NCBI GenBank assembly: GCA_018267315.1
Contig: JAFDYS010000021.1
Location: 36,936 to 100,935, forward strand
DNA length: 64,000 bases
Reading direction: 5' to 3'
Origin: Bacteroidota bacterium
GTDB taxonomy: Bacteria > Bacteroidota > Bacteroidia > Chitinophagales > UBA10324
Position 1 is the stretch's first letter. Every line of letters starts with the position of its first letter. The notes under the pieces are model-generated. The model did no database searches. It was not told the DNA's origin and worked only from the letters and a program-made list of their open reading frames with translations. Shown here in pieces: positions 54,819 through 64,000 of the stretch. The translations under genes were made by a program, and so were the position numbers.

Positions 54819-56147
54819 TCAGCGAAACAGATGCAGTATGTCGTTGCCGTTTGCATAAACAATGAGCGCCAGCAGAATCATCATGCCGGCCACCTGAGCA
54901 TACTCCAGGAATTTCTCACTTGGTTTTCTCCTCGTCAGCATCTCAACCAGTGTGAAGAGCACGTGCCCGCCGTCCAGCGCAGGAATAGGCAACAGGTTCA
55001 TGAAGGCCAGTGCGATGGACAGAAATCCGGTGAAAGCCCAAAAGGCACCCCAGTCCCAGGTGGGATCAAAGGCATTGGCAATGCTGATGAACCCTCCCAC
55101 ATGTTTGTAACCCTGCACGGTGGGAGAAAAGATGAGTGCAAATTGCTTGACATATCCGCTCAGGGTTTGCCACGCTTTGTTAAGTCCTGCGGGAAATGAA
55201 GAGAGCAGCGAGTATTTGATTTCTTTAGTGGTTATGAATTTATCAGGCGGAACAATCTTCACCCCCAACAAACCATCGCTGGCTAATTTGGTAGTGGAAG
55301 TAAAAGCGTGATGGTCGCGCCAAACAGTGATTGAAACGTCCTGTCCCTTATACTTTTGAAGTTTCTCTCTCACCTCCTGGTAATACATGGCCGGCTCATT
55401 ATTCACAGCAATTACAATGTCATGTTGCTGCAGTTTCAAATCCTTGGCTGTACTGCCCGGCATCACCTCATTCACCATGAAGGGGAACCGGATCGAAATG
55501 AAGTCGGTACCTGAACGGCTGTCTATCACTTTTTTCAGATCGGCGTCATCTATGGGAATGTTCACCTCATTGCCATCGCGTAGCACCGTCACATTCTTCG
55601 CCATGTCAATGATGATGGCAGCCGGAATCTTGTTAAAATTTTCAATGGATGATCCGTCCACGGACACGATTTGGTCGCCATCCCGGAATCCGATTTCCCG
55701 GCCTACATCATTGGTGGATATGCCGTATTTTAGATTTTGTGTCGGGAAATATTGCTCACCTGATGCATAAAGAATCATCCAGTAAATGAAAATGCCGAGC
55801 AACACGTTCATAATAATGCCGCCCAGCATAATGATGAGCCGCTGCCAGGCCGGCTTGGTTCTGAATTCCCAGGGCTGTGGCGGAAGTTTCATCTGCTCCT
55901 TATCCATGCTTTCATCAATCATGCCCGAGATCTTCACATAACCACCAAGCGGCAGCCATCCCAGTCCGTATTCGGTTTCTCCCCTTCTGATCTTAAAGAG
56001 CGTGAACCATGGATTGAAAAAGAGATAGAACTTTTCTACCCTCACTTTAAACATGCGGGCGGCAATAAAATGCCCCATTTCATGCAGCAGAATCAGAATG
56101 GAAAGCGACAACAGAAGTTGTCCGCCTTTAATCAACACTTCATTCAT
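54819..56147 (-). CDS. rseP: RseP-type site-2 metalloprotease
   Basis: 442 residues. HEMGH at 22-26 (zinc His, Glu) in the first membrane helix, two periplasmic PDZ-like regions (YGISTNDVGREIGFRDGDQI; LKLQQHDIVIAVNNEPA) and LDGGH with the third zinc ligand near residue 395 (NLLPIPALDGGHVLF). Regulated intramembrane proteolysis. The family's usual dxr neighbour is present 20 bases upstream. Confidence 0.95.
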   Translation of the reverse strand: MNEVLIKGGQLLLSLSILILLHEMGHFIAARMFKVRVEKFYLFFNPWFTLFKIRRGETEYGLGWLPLGGYVKISGMIDESMDKEQMKLPPQPWEFRTKPAWQRLIIMLGGIIMNVLLGIFIYWMILYASGEQYFPTQNLKYGISTNDVGREIGFRDGDQIVSVDGSSIENFNKIPAAIIIDMAKNVTVLRDGNEVNIPIDDADLKKVIDSRSGTDFISIRFPFMVNEVMPGSTAKDLKLQQHDIVIAVNNEPAMYYQEVREKLQKYKGQDVSITVWRDHHAFTSTTKLASDGLLGVKIVPPDKFITTKEIKYSLLSSFPAGLNKAWQTLSGYVKQFALIFSPTVQGYKHVGGFISIANAFDPTWDWGAFWAFTGFLSIALAFMNLLPIPALDGGHVLFTLVEMLTRRKPSEKFLEYAQVAGMMILLALIVYANGNDILHLFR

Positions 56148-56167
56148 GAGTATGGTATTCGGAAATC

Positions 56168-57346
56168 TTAACGGTTAATCATGGTTGTAGCAAAGCGCCG
56201 TGTTTCTTTGTCAGTCATCACGTAATCCTCCAGATTCGGATTAGGGATGTAGGAAATGCCCAGCATACTTTTTTCAATCACTTCTGAAATCATCGTGAAA
56301 GCAATTTGTTCATTGAGAAACGCTTCAACGGCGATTTCGTTCGCGGCATTAATGATACATGGCACATTCCCTCCCCGGTTTATCGCTTCGTATGCAAGAG
56401 CAAGGTTACGAAATGTTTCGGTATCGGGTTTTTCGAAAGTAAGCTGCGGATACGTGTCAAAATTAAATCGCGCAAAAGATGTCTTACGTCGCTCAGGATA
56501 ACACAATGCGTACTGGATTGGCAGCCGCATGTCTGGCAGTCCCATTTGCGCTTTCATGCTGCCGTCTTCAAACTGCACTATGGAATGAATGATGGATTGA
56601 GGGTGAATAATGACATCTACCTGATCAACATGCAGCCCAAACAACCATTTGGCTTCAATCACTTCAAGTCCCTTGTTCATCAGCGTGGCTGAATCAATCG
56701 TCACCTTCGCACCCATGTTCCAGTTCGGGTGTCGCAATGCTTCGGCCCTGGTCACATTTCTCAATTCCCCGAGTTTACGGCCCCGGAACGGCCCACCGGA
56801 TGCGGTGAGGTAAATTTTTTCGATGGGATTTTGCCACTCACCGGCCATGCACTGGAAAATGGCGGAGTGCTCACTGTCAACGGGGTAAATATTCACCCCT
56901 TTTTCACGAGCGATGCCTGTAATCAGTTCGCCCGCTACTACAAGCGTTTCCTTATTCGCCAGTGCAATGTTTTTCCCCGCTTCAATAGCCGACACCGTTG
57001 GTTTGAGTCCTGCATAACCCACCATGGCGGTTAACACGATATCCACGTTATCCATCTGCACCACTTGAGAGATAGCTGCACTGCCCGCATACACCCGGAT
57101 ATCTACGTCTTTCAGAGCTTCCTTTAAATACGACCATTTGGATTCATCAGCTATTACCACACTATGTGGCTGAAACTTTCTCGCCTGCTCAATGAGCAGA
57201 TCGGCGTTGCTGTTGGCCACCAGCACTTCTGCCTGCAGAAACGAATGTTGTTCTGCAATAACTTCAAGTGCCTGACGACCGATAGAACCGGTGGAGCCAA
57301 GTATGGCAACGCGACGTTTTTCTGATGATCCGAAAGATGAATTCAA
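56168..57346 (-). CDS. dxr: 1-deoxy-D-xylulose 5-phosphate reductoisomerase
   Basis: 392 residues, full length. NADPH motif LGSTGSIG at 16-23, LANKETLVVAG, metal-binding VDSEHSAIFQ, SGGPFRG and the flexible-loop region WNMGAKVTIDSATLMNKGLE with catalytic residues. Second step of the MEP isoprenoid pathway. Upstream of rseP, a widespread gene order. Confidence 0.97.
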   Translation of the reverse strand: MNSSFGSSEKRRVAILGSTGSIGRQALEVIAEQHSFLQAEVLVANSNADLLIEQARKFQPHSVVIADESKWSYLKEALKDVDIRVYAGSAAISQVVQMDNVDIVLTAMVGYAGLKPTVSAIEAGKNIALANKETLVVAGELITGIAREKGVNIYPVDSEHSAIFQCMAGEWQNPIEKIYLTASGGPFRGRKLGELRNVTRAEALRHPNWNMGAKVTIDSATLMNKGLEVIEAKWLFGLHVDQVDVIIHPQSIIHSIVQFEDGSMKAQMGLPDMRLPIQYALCYPERRKTSFARFNFDTYPQLTFEKPDTETFRNLALAYEAINRGGNVPCIINAANEIAVEAFLNEQIAFTMISEVIEKSMLGISYIPNPNLEDYVMTDKETRRFATTMINR

Positions 57347-57387
57347 CTCTGATTAGTGATGGCGCGAAGTTACTCAGGGCCGGCGTA

Positions 57388-57819
57388 TCATGGAACGCGC
57401 TGCCAGTATTCCGTTCTGCCGATGAGAGAAATGCCGATGTATCCGCGTAGCTTCAGCTTATTGTTATCCACAAGCTTCATGTACCCGCTGTAGGTATTGC
57501 CGCTTTTGGGATCATACACGGTTCCTGAATTCCATTCCTCATCCTCTTCATCCCAAACGAAATCCTTCACGAGCACCATACCAATAACCGGATCATTCCG
57601 ATGAGCAGGATCATCATTGTTTTTGTCAACGCGGGGCCTGCCATCCTCAGTGGGTATTTGCAACGAGATGATCTTGCCATAATACTTTCCCCCGCTTTTA
57701 TAAATGGAAACTTTGGCGGCGTCATCGCCGGCTGTAAGCCAGGTGCCTACTACATCATCCTGCCTAATCGGTGCATGGATGGCAGGAAGAAGTAACGAAA
57801 AAAGGAGGAGATAATGCAT
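57388..57819 (-). CDS. DUF2147 family exported protein
   Basis: 143 residues. Short signal peptide MHYLLLFSLLLPAIHAP, then the DUF2147 pattern: VVGTWLTAGDDAAKVSIYKS, YYGKIISLQ, GMVLVKDFVWDEEDEEWNSG, GTVYDPKSGNTYSGYMKLVD and LRGYIGISLIGRTEYW. Beta-rich periplasmic or secreted protein of unknown function, sometimes calycin-like. Between a lipase-like gene and dxr. Confidence 0.85.
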   Translation of the reverse strand: MHYLLLFSLLLPAIHAPIRQDDVVGTWLTAGDDAAKVSIYKSGGKYYGKIISLQIPTEDGRPRVDKNNDDPAHRNDPVIGMVLVKDFVWDEEDEEWNSGTVYDPKSGNTYSGYMKLVDNNKLKLRGYIGISLIGRTEYWQRVP

Positions 57820-57847
57820 GGATACAGAGAAGGGTTACAATAAATTT

Positions 57848-59485
57848 TTATTGCATCACAACCATTTTCAGGAATGGAAGCCCGTCGTCTTTCTTCAATT
57901 TCAAGAGATACACGCCGGCATTTAAATTTTTTCTCAGCAGGATGTATTCACTTCCGCGGAACCGGTCATGCCAGATGCTTCTGCCTGTTGCGTCAAAAAT
58001 ATCGAGAGTGTAATCACCATCCACGGGAAATTGAATGGTAGCAACAGAAGTAACCGGGTTTGGAAGAATGCGGGTTTGCTGTGCCATCACTTCATCAATG
58101 CCCACCTGCACGCTCAGGTACTGCGATGAACTGGCCTGGCAACCGGTGGCATCGGTTACGGTGAGGGAATAAAATCCGGCGGGAATATTTTCATTGACAG
58201 AATCAGTGGCTCCGTTGCTCCATGCGTAGGTATACGGCGGGAAACCGCTCGCAACATGCGCAACCAGTGAACCATCCGATGCGGTGGCAGATGAGGCGGG
58301 ATGCGTTTCAAATGCAATCTTGAGTACATCGAGACGCAGTGAATCAAAAAATCCTTTTGCAGCGAGCAACGAAGGAAAGACACACCCCGCATGGTCATAA
58401 TTAGCACCGTTGCTTTGCTTCACAATATTTGTGGCTCCGTTAGCGATGAAGTGATCATAGGCCGTAAAAGCATTCAGATAATTCACGTCTTTATCTCCTT
58501 CACAATAATACATGCGCACCGGACTCTGGGGTGTCCAGTTGTATGTATCATTCAACTGCAGATAATGATATAACCGAAAGTCAGGATCATTTTGAAACGA
58601 ATCCAAAACGGCAGGCACCAGGATTTGGTTTGGTGTATCGGGCATCAGACTGTTCACTTCTCCTAAATCGTGGGTGCCATCAAACAGGGGCGGAAGAATG
58701 GAATCGTATGGACTAATCATAAAATCGGATACTGACGGATAGATGTGATAGACGCTATTGTAAGCAAGAAACATATACGGGATGTAGCCGGGGTTGGGAT
58801 ACGTATTGTTGGAAGTGATTACTTGCGATTGCACGCCGGAAAGGTCGTACGGCCCCGACATGGGAACCGATGCCGTAACGGAAAAATAGTTTCCATACTG
58901 TTCCTGAATTAGCTGGTGAGCCGCCATGGTGGCATGCCCGCCCTGGCTGTACCCGAAAAGAAAGAGTTGACCGTTACGCATGACACCAAGCTCATCACAA
59001 ATCTGTTCCGTAACCACCAACAAATCGGCGGTGGCACGGGCCTCTGTATAGGCATGCACGTAGGGATGCAGCCCGGGGCTGTCACCCAAGCCGATGTAGT
59101 CAGGCATCGCCACTACGGCGCCGTCGGAAGCCGATGTCTCACCAATGATCACTTCCAGCGCCTGCAGTGTGGAGGGTACATCTGTTTTCACTGAAACCGT
59201 GCCGTGCTGGTAGCTCATGACCGGTACGCGGCATTGCGGATTTTTGGGAATGAATAAGGCGCCCGATGCCACGATGGGCAGTGTATCCGCATCTGCGGTA
59301 TTGTAAACCACTTTGTAAACATCTACATCATACGTGCTCGGGAGAATGATGCCGGGAATGCCATTGGCTGCCAGTATGGAATCAATCTGAGTCGTGGTGT
59401 ATGTGCGGATGAGGTTGTATGAAACGAGCGTTTGAGCGTGAGCAAATGCTGACACAAGTAGTAAGCAGAGTAATATTTTTTTCAT
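57848..59485 (-). CDS. T9SS-exported alpha/beta hydrolase (secretory lipase-like) with SprB repeat
   Basis: 545 residues from ATG at 59485 (MKKILLCLLLVSAFAHAQ); the frame extends 20 codons upstream with no leader. Hydrolase region about 60-385: PVMSYQHGTVS, VAMPDYIGLGDSPGLHPYVH, nucleophile elbow GYSQGGHATMAAH, and MYYCEGDKDVNYLNAFTAYD with the probable Asp and NGANYDHAGC with the His. Then one SprB repeat (SGFPPYTYAWSNGATDSV, GFYSLTVTDATGCQ) and a sorting domain (ILPNPVTSVATIQF, LNAGVYLLKLKKDD). Probably a cell-surface esterase or lipase. Confidence 0.85.
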   Translation of the reverse strand: MKKILLCLLLVSAFAHAQTLVSYNLIRTYTTTQIDSILAANGIPGIILPSTYDVDVYKVVYNTADADTLPIVASGALFIPKNPQCRVPVMSYQHGTVSVKTDVPSTLQALEVIIGETSASDGAVVAMPDYIGLGDSPGLHPYVHAYTEARATADLLVVTEQICDELGVMRNGQLFLFGYSQGGHATMAAHQLIQEQYGNYFSVTASVPMSGPYDLSGVQSQVITSNNTYPNPGYIPYMFLAYNSVYHIYPSVSDFMISPYDSILPPLFDGTHDLGEVNSLMPDTPNQILVPAVLDSFQNDPDFRLYHYLQLNDTYNWTPQSPVRMYYCEGDKDVNYLNAFTAYDHFIANGATNIVKQSNGANYDHAGCVFPSLLAAKGFFDSLRLDVLKIAFETHPASSATASDGSLVAHVASGFPPYTYAWSNGATDSVNENIPAGFYSLTVTDATGCQASSSQYLSVQVGIDEVMAQQTRILPNPVTSVATIQFPVDGDYTLDIFDATGRSIWHDRFRGSEYILLRKNLNAGVYLLKLKKDDGLPFLKMVVMQ

Positions 59486-59579
59486 GTGTAAGTGTGATTG
59501 CCCAAAACTAAATTGAAAAACCGAATGCCTGAACGCGTTTAGCATCCCGCATTCGTAGATCAGTAGTTACATTCGCTTT

Positions 59580-60452
59580 GTGCAGCGCATCGGTTACTAC
59601 CTTTCATTGCCTTTCATTTATCTGATTTCCATCTTGCCATTTCCGGTTTTGTATTTCATTTCCGATGCGGTTTATGTACTCATTTACCGACTCATGGGTT
59701 ACCGGAAGAAAATAGTGCGTGAAAATCTGCAGCGATCTTTTCCGGATCATTCGCAGCAAGATTTGTTAGTGATCGAAAAGAAGTTTTATCATCACTTCTG
59801 CGACTTGTTTATAGAAACAGCCAAGTGTCTCACACTTCCTCAAACTGCGCTGATAAAACGGTCGCGCTTTACGCCGGGATCCATGGAAGTGTTTAACCGG
59901 CTGCATGAGCAGGGAAAGCACTGCATGGCCCTGATGGGGCATAGCGGCAATTGGGAAATGGCCGGACTGAGCATGAGCGCGCAAGCAGCTTACCTGCTAA
60001 AGGTGATTTACCGTCCGCTGCGAAACAAATTCTTTGACCGCTTCACTTACCGGCTGCGCAGCCGCTTCGGGGCATTGCCTGTTGCGATGAATGATGTTGC
60101 CAGAGACCTCATGAAGAACAGATCGCCTCTGGCCTGCACGGTTTTCATCGCCGATCAAACTCCTTTTCCGGAAGATGCGATTTGGTTGAATTTTTTGAAC
60201 CAGGACACACCCTTCTTCCGCGGAGCCGATACCCTTTCACGCCGCTTGAATTACCCGGTGGTGTTTGCTTCTGTACGAAAAGTGAAACGTGGCTACTACG
60301 ACATTCACATCGAATTACTGTGTGAAGAATCCGGCGCAATGAATGAAGGAGAAATCACCTCGCTGTTTGTTAAAAAACTGGAAGAAGAAATCCGCATGCA
60401 ACCGGAAAACTGGTTGTGGAGTCACCGCAGATGGAAGTATAAACGTAAATAG
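59580..60452 (+). CDS. LpxL/HtrB-family lipid A acyltransferase
   Basis: 290 residues from GTG at 59580. N-terminal membrane segment (YYLSLPFIYLISILPFPVLY), then the acyltransferase motif MGHSGNWEMAGL (HX4E), VIYRPLRNKFFDRF and FIADQTPFPEDAIWLNFL, ending MQPENWLWSHRRWKYKRK, a family hallmark. Transfers secondary acyl chains to lipid A or ornithine/serine lipids on the inner membrane. Confidence 0.93.
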   Translation: MQRIGYYLSLPFIYLISILPFPVLYFISDAVYVLIYRLMGYRKKIVRENLQRSFPDHSQQDLLVIEKKFYHHFCDLFIETAKCLTLPQTALIKRSRFTPGSMEVFNRLHEQGKHCMALMGHSGNWEMAGLSMSAQAAYLLKVIYRPLRNKFFDRFTYRLRSRFGALPVAMNDVARDLMKNRSPLACTVFIADQTPFPEDAIWLNFLNQDTPFFRGADTLSRRLNYPVVFASVRKVKRGYYDIHIELLCEESGAMNEGEITSLFVKKLEEEIRMQPENWLWSHRRWKYKRK

Positions 60453-60492
60453 TGTGCTACATGTGAACGATGTTGCCAGGGAAATCCGGGTT

Positions 60493-60900
60493 TCACCTGT
60501 TGCCCAACTCTACAACTTTATCGTACTCCGCTTCCGTCACCGGCTGCACTGAAAGCCGGGAAATCTTCAGCAGGACCATGTTCTTCAAATCTTTCTCTGT
60601 TTTGATCGCACTGAGTGGCACAGCTTTTTTCAGTGCTTTCACCGGGGCGAATTCAATGGCAATCCATGCATCCTCATCCGTTGTGGGATCCTGAAATGCC
60701 TCACGCGTCACCTTTGCGATACCAACTACCGCCGATTCTTTGCCGCTGTGATAGAACAGTATCTCATCCCCTTTCTTCATGGCTCTCATATGGTTCCTCG
60801 CGGCGTAATTGCGCACACCGGTCCAGTTTGTCTTCTTGTCCTTCACCAATTCAGCCCAATCATATTCTTCCGGATCACTCTTGCAAAGCCAGTAGTTCAT
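60493..60900 (-). CDS. EVE-domain protein
   Basis: 135 residues, single EVE domain of the PUA-like fold. MNYWLCKSDPEEYDWAEL, the DWTGVRNYAARNHMRAMKKGDEILFYHSG stretch (TNWTGVRN here) and GIAKVTREAFQDPTTDEDAW are the signature, as in THYN1. The domain binds modified cytosine or adenine bases in DNA or RNA. No restriction gene is nearby. Convergent with the acyltransferase gene (40 bases between stops). Confidence 0.93.
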   Translation of the reverse strand: MNYWLCKSDPEEYDWAELVKDKKTNWTGVRNYAARNHMRAMKKGDEILFYHSGKESAVVGIAKVTREAFQDPTTDEDAWIAIEFAPVKALKKAVPLSAIKTEKDLKNMVLLKISRLSVQPVTEAEYDKVVELGNR

Positions 60901-60920
60901 GACTGATGTTGTTTTTGTGA

Positions 60921-60954
60921 AAATAATAAAGCCGCAGCTCGATGCTGCGGCTTT
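60921..60954 (-). terminator. rho-independent terminator of the BNR gene
   Basis: On the minus strand AAAGCCGCAG / CTGCGGCTTT (60945-60954 and 60928-60937) with a 7-base loop, then ATTATTT. It ends the propeller gene and sits upstream of the EVE gene start. Confidence 0.85.
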
Positions 60955-60967
60955 GTGCCTGATATCG

Positions 60968-63900
60968 TTAGTTCTTATTGAATTCTTCCTTCGACTTCAA
61001 TGTCAGTTGCTGCTGATTTCGTTTCTTCAGCTCTGCATTGATCTTATCCAGATACTTGTCCATAATCTTCTGGTATGTATCAGATGCTTCATTCATTTCA
61101 GTCTGCAAGGTGCCGATGCGGTCTAGGGTGGAGTTGTTTGGTCGTCCTTCATAGCTGATGATGGTACCGTAGTTGTCTGACAGATCCTCACGCAACCGGT
61201 TCGCATTTTCTGACATGATGGCTCCTTCCTTGGTATTCACCAAATGTTCGTGCAGTGTATCCAGATCATGTGCGAGCTGATCGAATTGCTTTTTCAGTTT
61301 GTCATTCGGTTGGAGCGATGATGAAACGGATTGCGCCTGATCACGAATGCTGGTGATTCCGTCAACGGTAAAGGCAAAGTCATTGAGCATTCCGTACATC
61401 TTCATTAATGCATCCTGCCGCACTTTACGGTCTTCGGCTGTATAAGGTGAATTCTTGTCCTGCCTGATGGTGATCCTCGTCATCACAGTATCCTTGCCGC
61501 GGATAATTCGCACATCATAGGTTCCTTCAGCAAGTGCTGGGCCCTGCGTTGCACCACCCGCAATGCGCGGAGCGGGCGGAACTTTCGGCGGTTTGCGATT
61601 GATGGGAATGGCGGCAATGTTGATGCCCTTGTGTTTTCCTATCGGTGCTGAATTGACCACGCTTCCATCGTGATCAAGCACTTCCACTTTGAGTTCACCG
61701 ATCAGCTGCCGCTCCTTGAGGTAGTATGCCACCACCGGATCGCTGTTGGGGTTGGCTCCGGTGAATTCATCATCGCTGCCAAAGCTGAAGTCAAAGCCAC
61801 CGAGGGGAATCACGTAGTCACGCGTTTTGAAGAGGGTGAATTTTGAAGTCATTACATCGGGAGTGAGCTGGCGCAGAATGCTGAGCCCAAGTTCATCAAT
61901 GATCATAAGAGCACGCCCGTGCGTAGCCAGAATCACTTCATTATCGCGCGGGTGAATCTGAATGTCGCGGATGGCAACGTTGGGCACGTTATTGTTGTAG
62001 TTCATCTGCGCCCATTGTTTTCCGCCGTCCAGTGAAATAAACAAACCGAATTCACTTCCAACAAAAAGCAGGTTTTGATTCTTCAAATCCTCGCGCACCA
62101 CGTGGCAATATCCTTTGATGGAATCATTACTGATCTTATTCCATGTTTGTCCGAAGTCAGTGGTTTTGTAAACATAGGCACCCATGTTTCCCCAGTTGTG
62201 GTAATCCAGCGTGACGAATGAAGTACCCTTATCATAGCGGCTGGGTTCAATGCATGAGATCCACGGTTCCCTGGGCGCATCTTTGAGATTCGCGGCGAGG
62301 TTAGTCCAGGTTTTTCCACCGTCTTTGGTAAGTTGAATATTTCCGTCATCAGTTCCTGCCCAAATCACGTTGCTGTCAAGCGGCGACTCTGCGATGTAGT
62401 AAACCGTGCAGTGATTTTCTGCTGCTGAGTTATCAGCGGTAATACCTCCTGAACTTTCCTGTTGTTGATATTTGGGATTGTTGGTGGTGAGATCGGGTGA
62501 GATCTTTTTCCAGCTTTCTCCCTGGTCATACGAAACGAAGACATATTGCCCGCCGAGAAACAGCTTGTGTGGATTGTGAACACTTGCCGTGAACGGCGAA
62601 TTCCAGTTGAAGCGGTACTTGGGTTCATTCACACCGGGATGAGGCGATAGCTCCTTCAGGATTTTTCTTTCCTTATCGTAACGGATCAACACGCCACCCT
62701 GAATTTCGGTATAAGCGGTGTTCTTATCAGCCGGATCAGGGAATGTCCAGAATCCATCGCCGAATGACATGGGATCCCACAGCTTGGAACCGATGCCACC
62801 GGTATTAGTTTTTGATGGACCATACCATGATAAGTTGTCCTGCATTCCGCCGTAAACATTGTACGGATCATCCATGTCATACATCACATGGTAGAACTGG
62901 CCAACGGGAAGACTTCTGCATAGATAATAAGTACCACCCTGGTTGCTGGAGATATAAAGTCCGCCATCGGTGCAGAGCAAAAGGTTGTTGGTGTTGTTGG
63001 GATTGATCCAGAGATCATGGTGATCTCCATGCGACCCGCCTCCCGCATTGCTGAATGACTTACCGCCATCACGGCTAATGACAATACCGAGGCCGCAGCG
63101 ATACACGGTATTAGTGTCCTTTGGGTCGGCAATCACCCGGGCGAAATAAAACGGCCGTTCGATGATGGAAAATGTGGTTCCGGTGCGTGTCCAGTGTTCA
63201 CCTTTGTCGCTTGATTTGAACATCGCGCTTTTTTCGTATTCGATAGTTGCATACATCACATTCGGATTTGCCGGAGAAACCGCAATGGCGATTCTTCCCA
63301 TTTCAGTTGTGGGTAATCCGCTGCTCAGTTTCTTCCAGGTTTTACCTCCGTCCACACTTTTGTAAAGAGCGCTACCCGGTCCGCCGGAAGAAAAACTGTA
63401 AGGCGTTCTTCTGAATTGCCACATGGCAGCATAAATGATATCGGGATTCTGCGGATCAATAGCCAGGTCGGCGCAACCGGTTTTCTCATCCACATACAGA
63501 ATCTTGCTCCATGTTTTTCCGCCGTCAGTGGTTTTGTAAACGCCACGGTTCTTGCTGTCGCTCCACAATGGCCCGGGAGAAGCCACATATACCACATTGG
63601 GATCTTTGGAACTGAGTGCAATGCGCGCGATGCGTTCGGTGCTGTCCAAACCAAGTTTCGTCCAGTTCAGACCGCCATCCTTAGTTCTGTAAATTCCGTT
63701 TCCGACAGATACAGAATTTCTCACCCAGCACTCCCCTGTTCCCACCCAAATCGTTTTGGGATTTTTCTGGTCAATGGCGATGGCGCCAATGGACTGATTG
63801 TATTTATCAAACATGGGCTTGAATGAGATTCCGAAATCCTCTGACTTCCACACACCACCGCTGGCACTTCCCACCCACACTGTTTTAGGATCATTATTGA

Positions 63901-64000
63901 CTGCATCAACGCAGGAAATGCGTCCGCTCATCACGGCGGGACCGATCCAGCGCGCCTTGATGTCACCGAAAATTCGCGAGTCGTAAGTTTGAGCGAACAG
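60968..64000 (-). CDS. BNR/sortilin-type propeller protein (5' end outside window)
   Basis: 1010 residues visible; the frame is open to the right edge and begins LFAQTYDSRIFGDIKARWIG, so only most of a signal peptide is missing. About 700 residues of propeller blades follow with Asp boxes (KSEDFGISF, TKDGGLNWT, KTTDGGKTW, KSVDGGKTW, SRDGGKSF, TKDGGKTW, TTDFGQTW), as in VPS10 and photosynthesis-stability HCF136-like families. After an Ig-like part the last 150 residues are helical and coiled-coil-like, ending LKSKEEFNKN; no T9SS sorting domain is present, unlike the other BNR protein at 2.2-5.6 kb. Periplasmic or surface; function unknown. Confidence 0.85.
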   Translation of the reverse strand: MFAQTYDSRIFGDIKARWIGPAVMSGRISCVDAVNNDPKTVWVGSASGGVWKSEDFGISFKPMFDKYNQSIGAIAIDQKNPKTIWVGTGECWVRNSVSVGNGIYRTKDGGLNWTKLGLDSTERIARIALSSKDPNVVYVASPGPLWSDSKNRGVYKTTDGGKTWSKILYVDEKTGCADLAIDPQNPDIIYAAMWQFRRTPYSFSSGGPGSALYKSVDGGKTWKKLSSGLPTTEMGRIAIAVSPANPNVMYATIEYEKSAMFKSSDKGEHWTRTGTTFSIIERPFYFARVIADPKDTNTVYRCGLGIVISRDGGKSFSNAGGGSHGDHHDLWINPNNTNNLLLCTDGGLYISSNQGGTYYLCRSLPVGQFYHVMYDMDDPYNVYGGMQDNLSWYGPSKTNTGGIGSKLWDPMSFGDGFWTFPDPADKNTAYTEIQGGVLIRYDKERKILKELSPHPGVNEPKYRFNWNSPFTASVHNPHKLFLGGQYVFVSYDQGESWKKISPDLTTNNPKYQQQESSGGITADNSAAENHCTVYYIAESPLDSNVIWAGTDDGNIQLTKDGGKTWTNLAANLKDAPREPWISCIEPSRYDKGTSFVTLDYHNWGNMGAYVYKTTDFGQTWNKISNDSIKGYCHVVREDLKNQNLLFVGSEFGLFISLDGGKQWAQMNYNNNVPNVAIRDIQIHPRDNEVILATHGRALMIIDELGLSILRQLTPDVMTSKFTLFKTRDYVIPLGGFDFSFGSDDEFTGANPNSDPVVAYYLKERQLIGELKVEVLDHDGSVVNSAPIGKHKGINIAAIPINRKPPKVPPAPRIAGGATQGPALAEGTYDVRIIRGKDTVMTRITIRQDKNSPYTAEDRKVRQDALMKMYGMLNDFAFTVDGITSIRDQAQSVSSSLQPNDKLKKQFDQLAHDLDTLHEHLVNTKEGAIMSENANRLREDLSDNYGTIISYEGRPNNSTLDRIGTLQTEMNEASDTYQKIMDKYLDKINAELKKRNQQQLTLKSKEEFNKN

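Noticed and set aside
1-64000. CRISPR arrays, phage or insertion sequences
   Set aside because: No regularly spaced repeats, transposase, integrase or phage structural genes were seen on either strand.

Overview
The window is a chromosomal segment of a Bacteroidota bacterium of moderate GC. The evidence is several secreted proteins ending in type A C-terminal sorting domains of the type IX secretion system (T9SS), a SprB-repeat remnant, -7 boxes of the Bacteroidota form TAnnTTTG upstream of many genes, a long periplasmic-domain YidC, and lipoproteins with short SC lipoboxes. Details fit a free-living, gliding-type relative of Chitinophagales or Saprospiria, but the order-level placement is a guess. 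There are no phage, IS, CRISPR or rRNA signatures and no gap above 300 bases without a gene. Both edge genes are cut: a prolyl oligopeptidase on the left and a BNR/sortilin-type propeller protein on the right.

Layout. 1-5.6 kb: prolyl oligopeptidase and a large T9SS-exported BNR protein. 5.6-14 kb, minus strand: fur, a STAS protein and purA; then a histone-H1-like Lys/Ala protein and pabB; then a secreted alpha/beta hydrolase, a methyltransferase, an outer-membrane barrel and an SCP2 protein. 14-15.2 kb: a broken 3' piece of a SprB-repeat adhesin. 15.2-23.5 kb: trmH-like methyltransferase, gyrA with a TPR protein, a choice-of-anchor-B T9SS protein and a fasciclin lipoprotein. 23.6-27 kb: rimK and a rimB-like protease, divergent from yidC. 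27-33.2 kb: three tandem paralogues of a T9SS-secreted BNR-type protein. 33.4-35.9 kb: mltG, a hotdog thioesterase and a YihY/BrkB membrane protein, tightly packed. 36-46.3 kb: a LamG T9SS protein, then a long minus-strand cluster read from a double-module D-Ala-D-Ala ligase through a PASTA protein, a T9SS protein, rhodanese, DCC oxidoreductase and a heptaheme cytochrome-TPR protein to a Kir-type potassium channel. 46.4-54.1 kb: EEP-family protein, tRNA methyltransferase, exbB-exbD-tonB, a 46-residue lipoprotein, mpl-like Mur ligase, DnaQ-like exonuclease, polyprenol-phosphate glycosyltransferase and a barrel protein. 54.1-60.9 kb: tRNA-Leu(CAA), hscB, rseP, dxr, DUF2147, a T9SS lipase-like protein, an LpxL-type acyltransferase and an EVE-domain protein.

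How they work together. Much of the window serves the cell envelope: peptidoglycan (Ddl, Mpl, MltG, PASTA protein), membrane insertion and proteolysis (YidC, RseP), lipid A-type acylation, TonB energisation, and a set of T9SS cargoes; no T9SS core gene is present here. The points most worth a second look are the tandem Ddl with complementary degeneration of its two modules, the array of three secreted paralogues, the decayed adhesin end, and a REP-like palindrome that appears to sit inside the loop of a transcription terminator.
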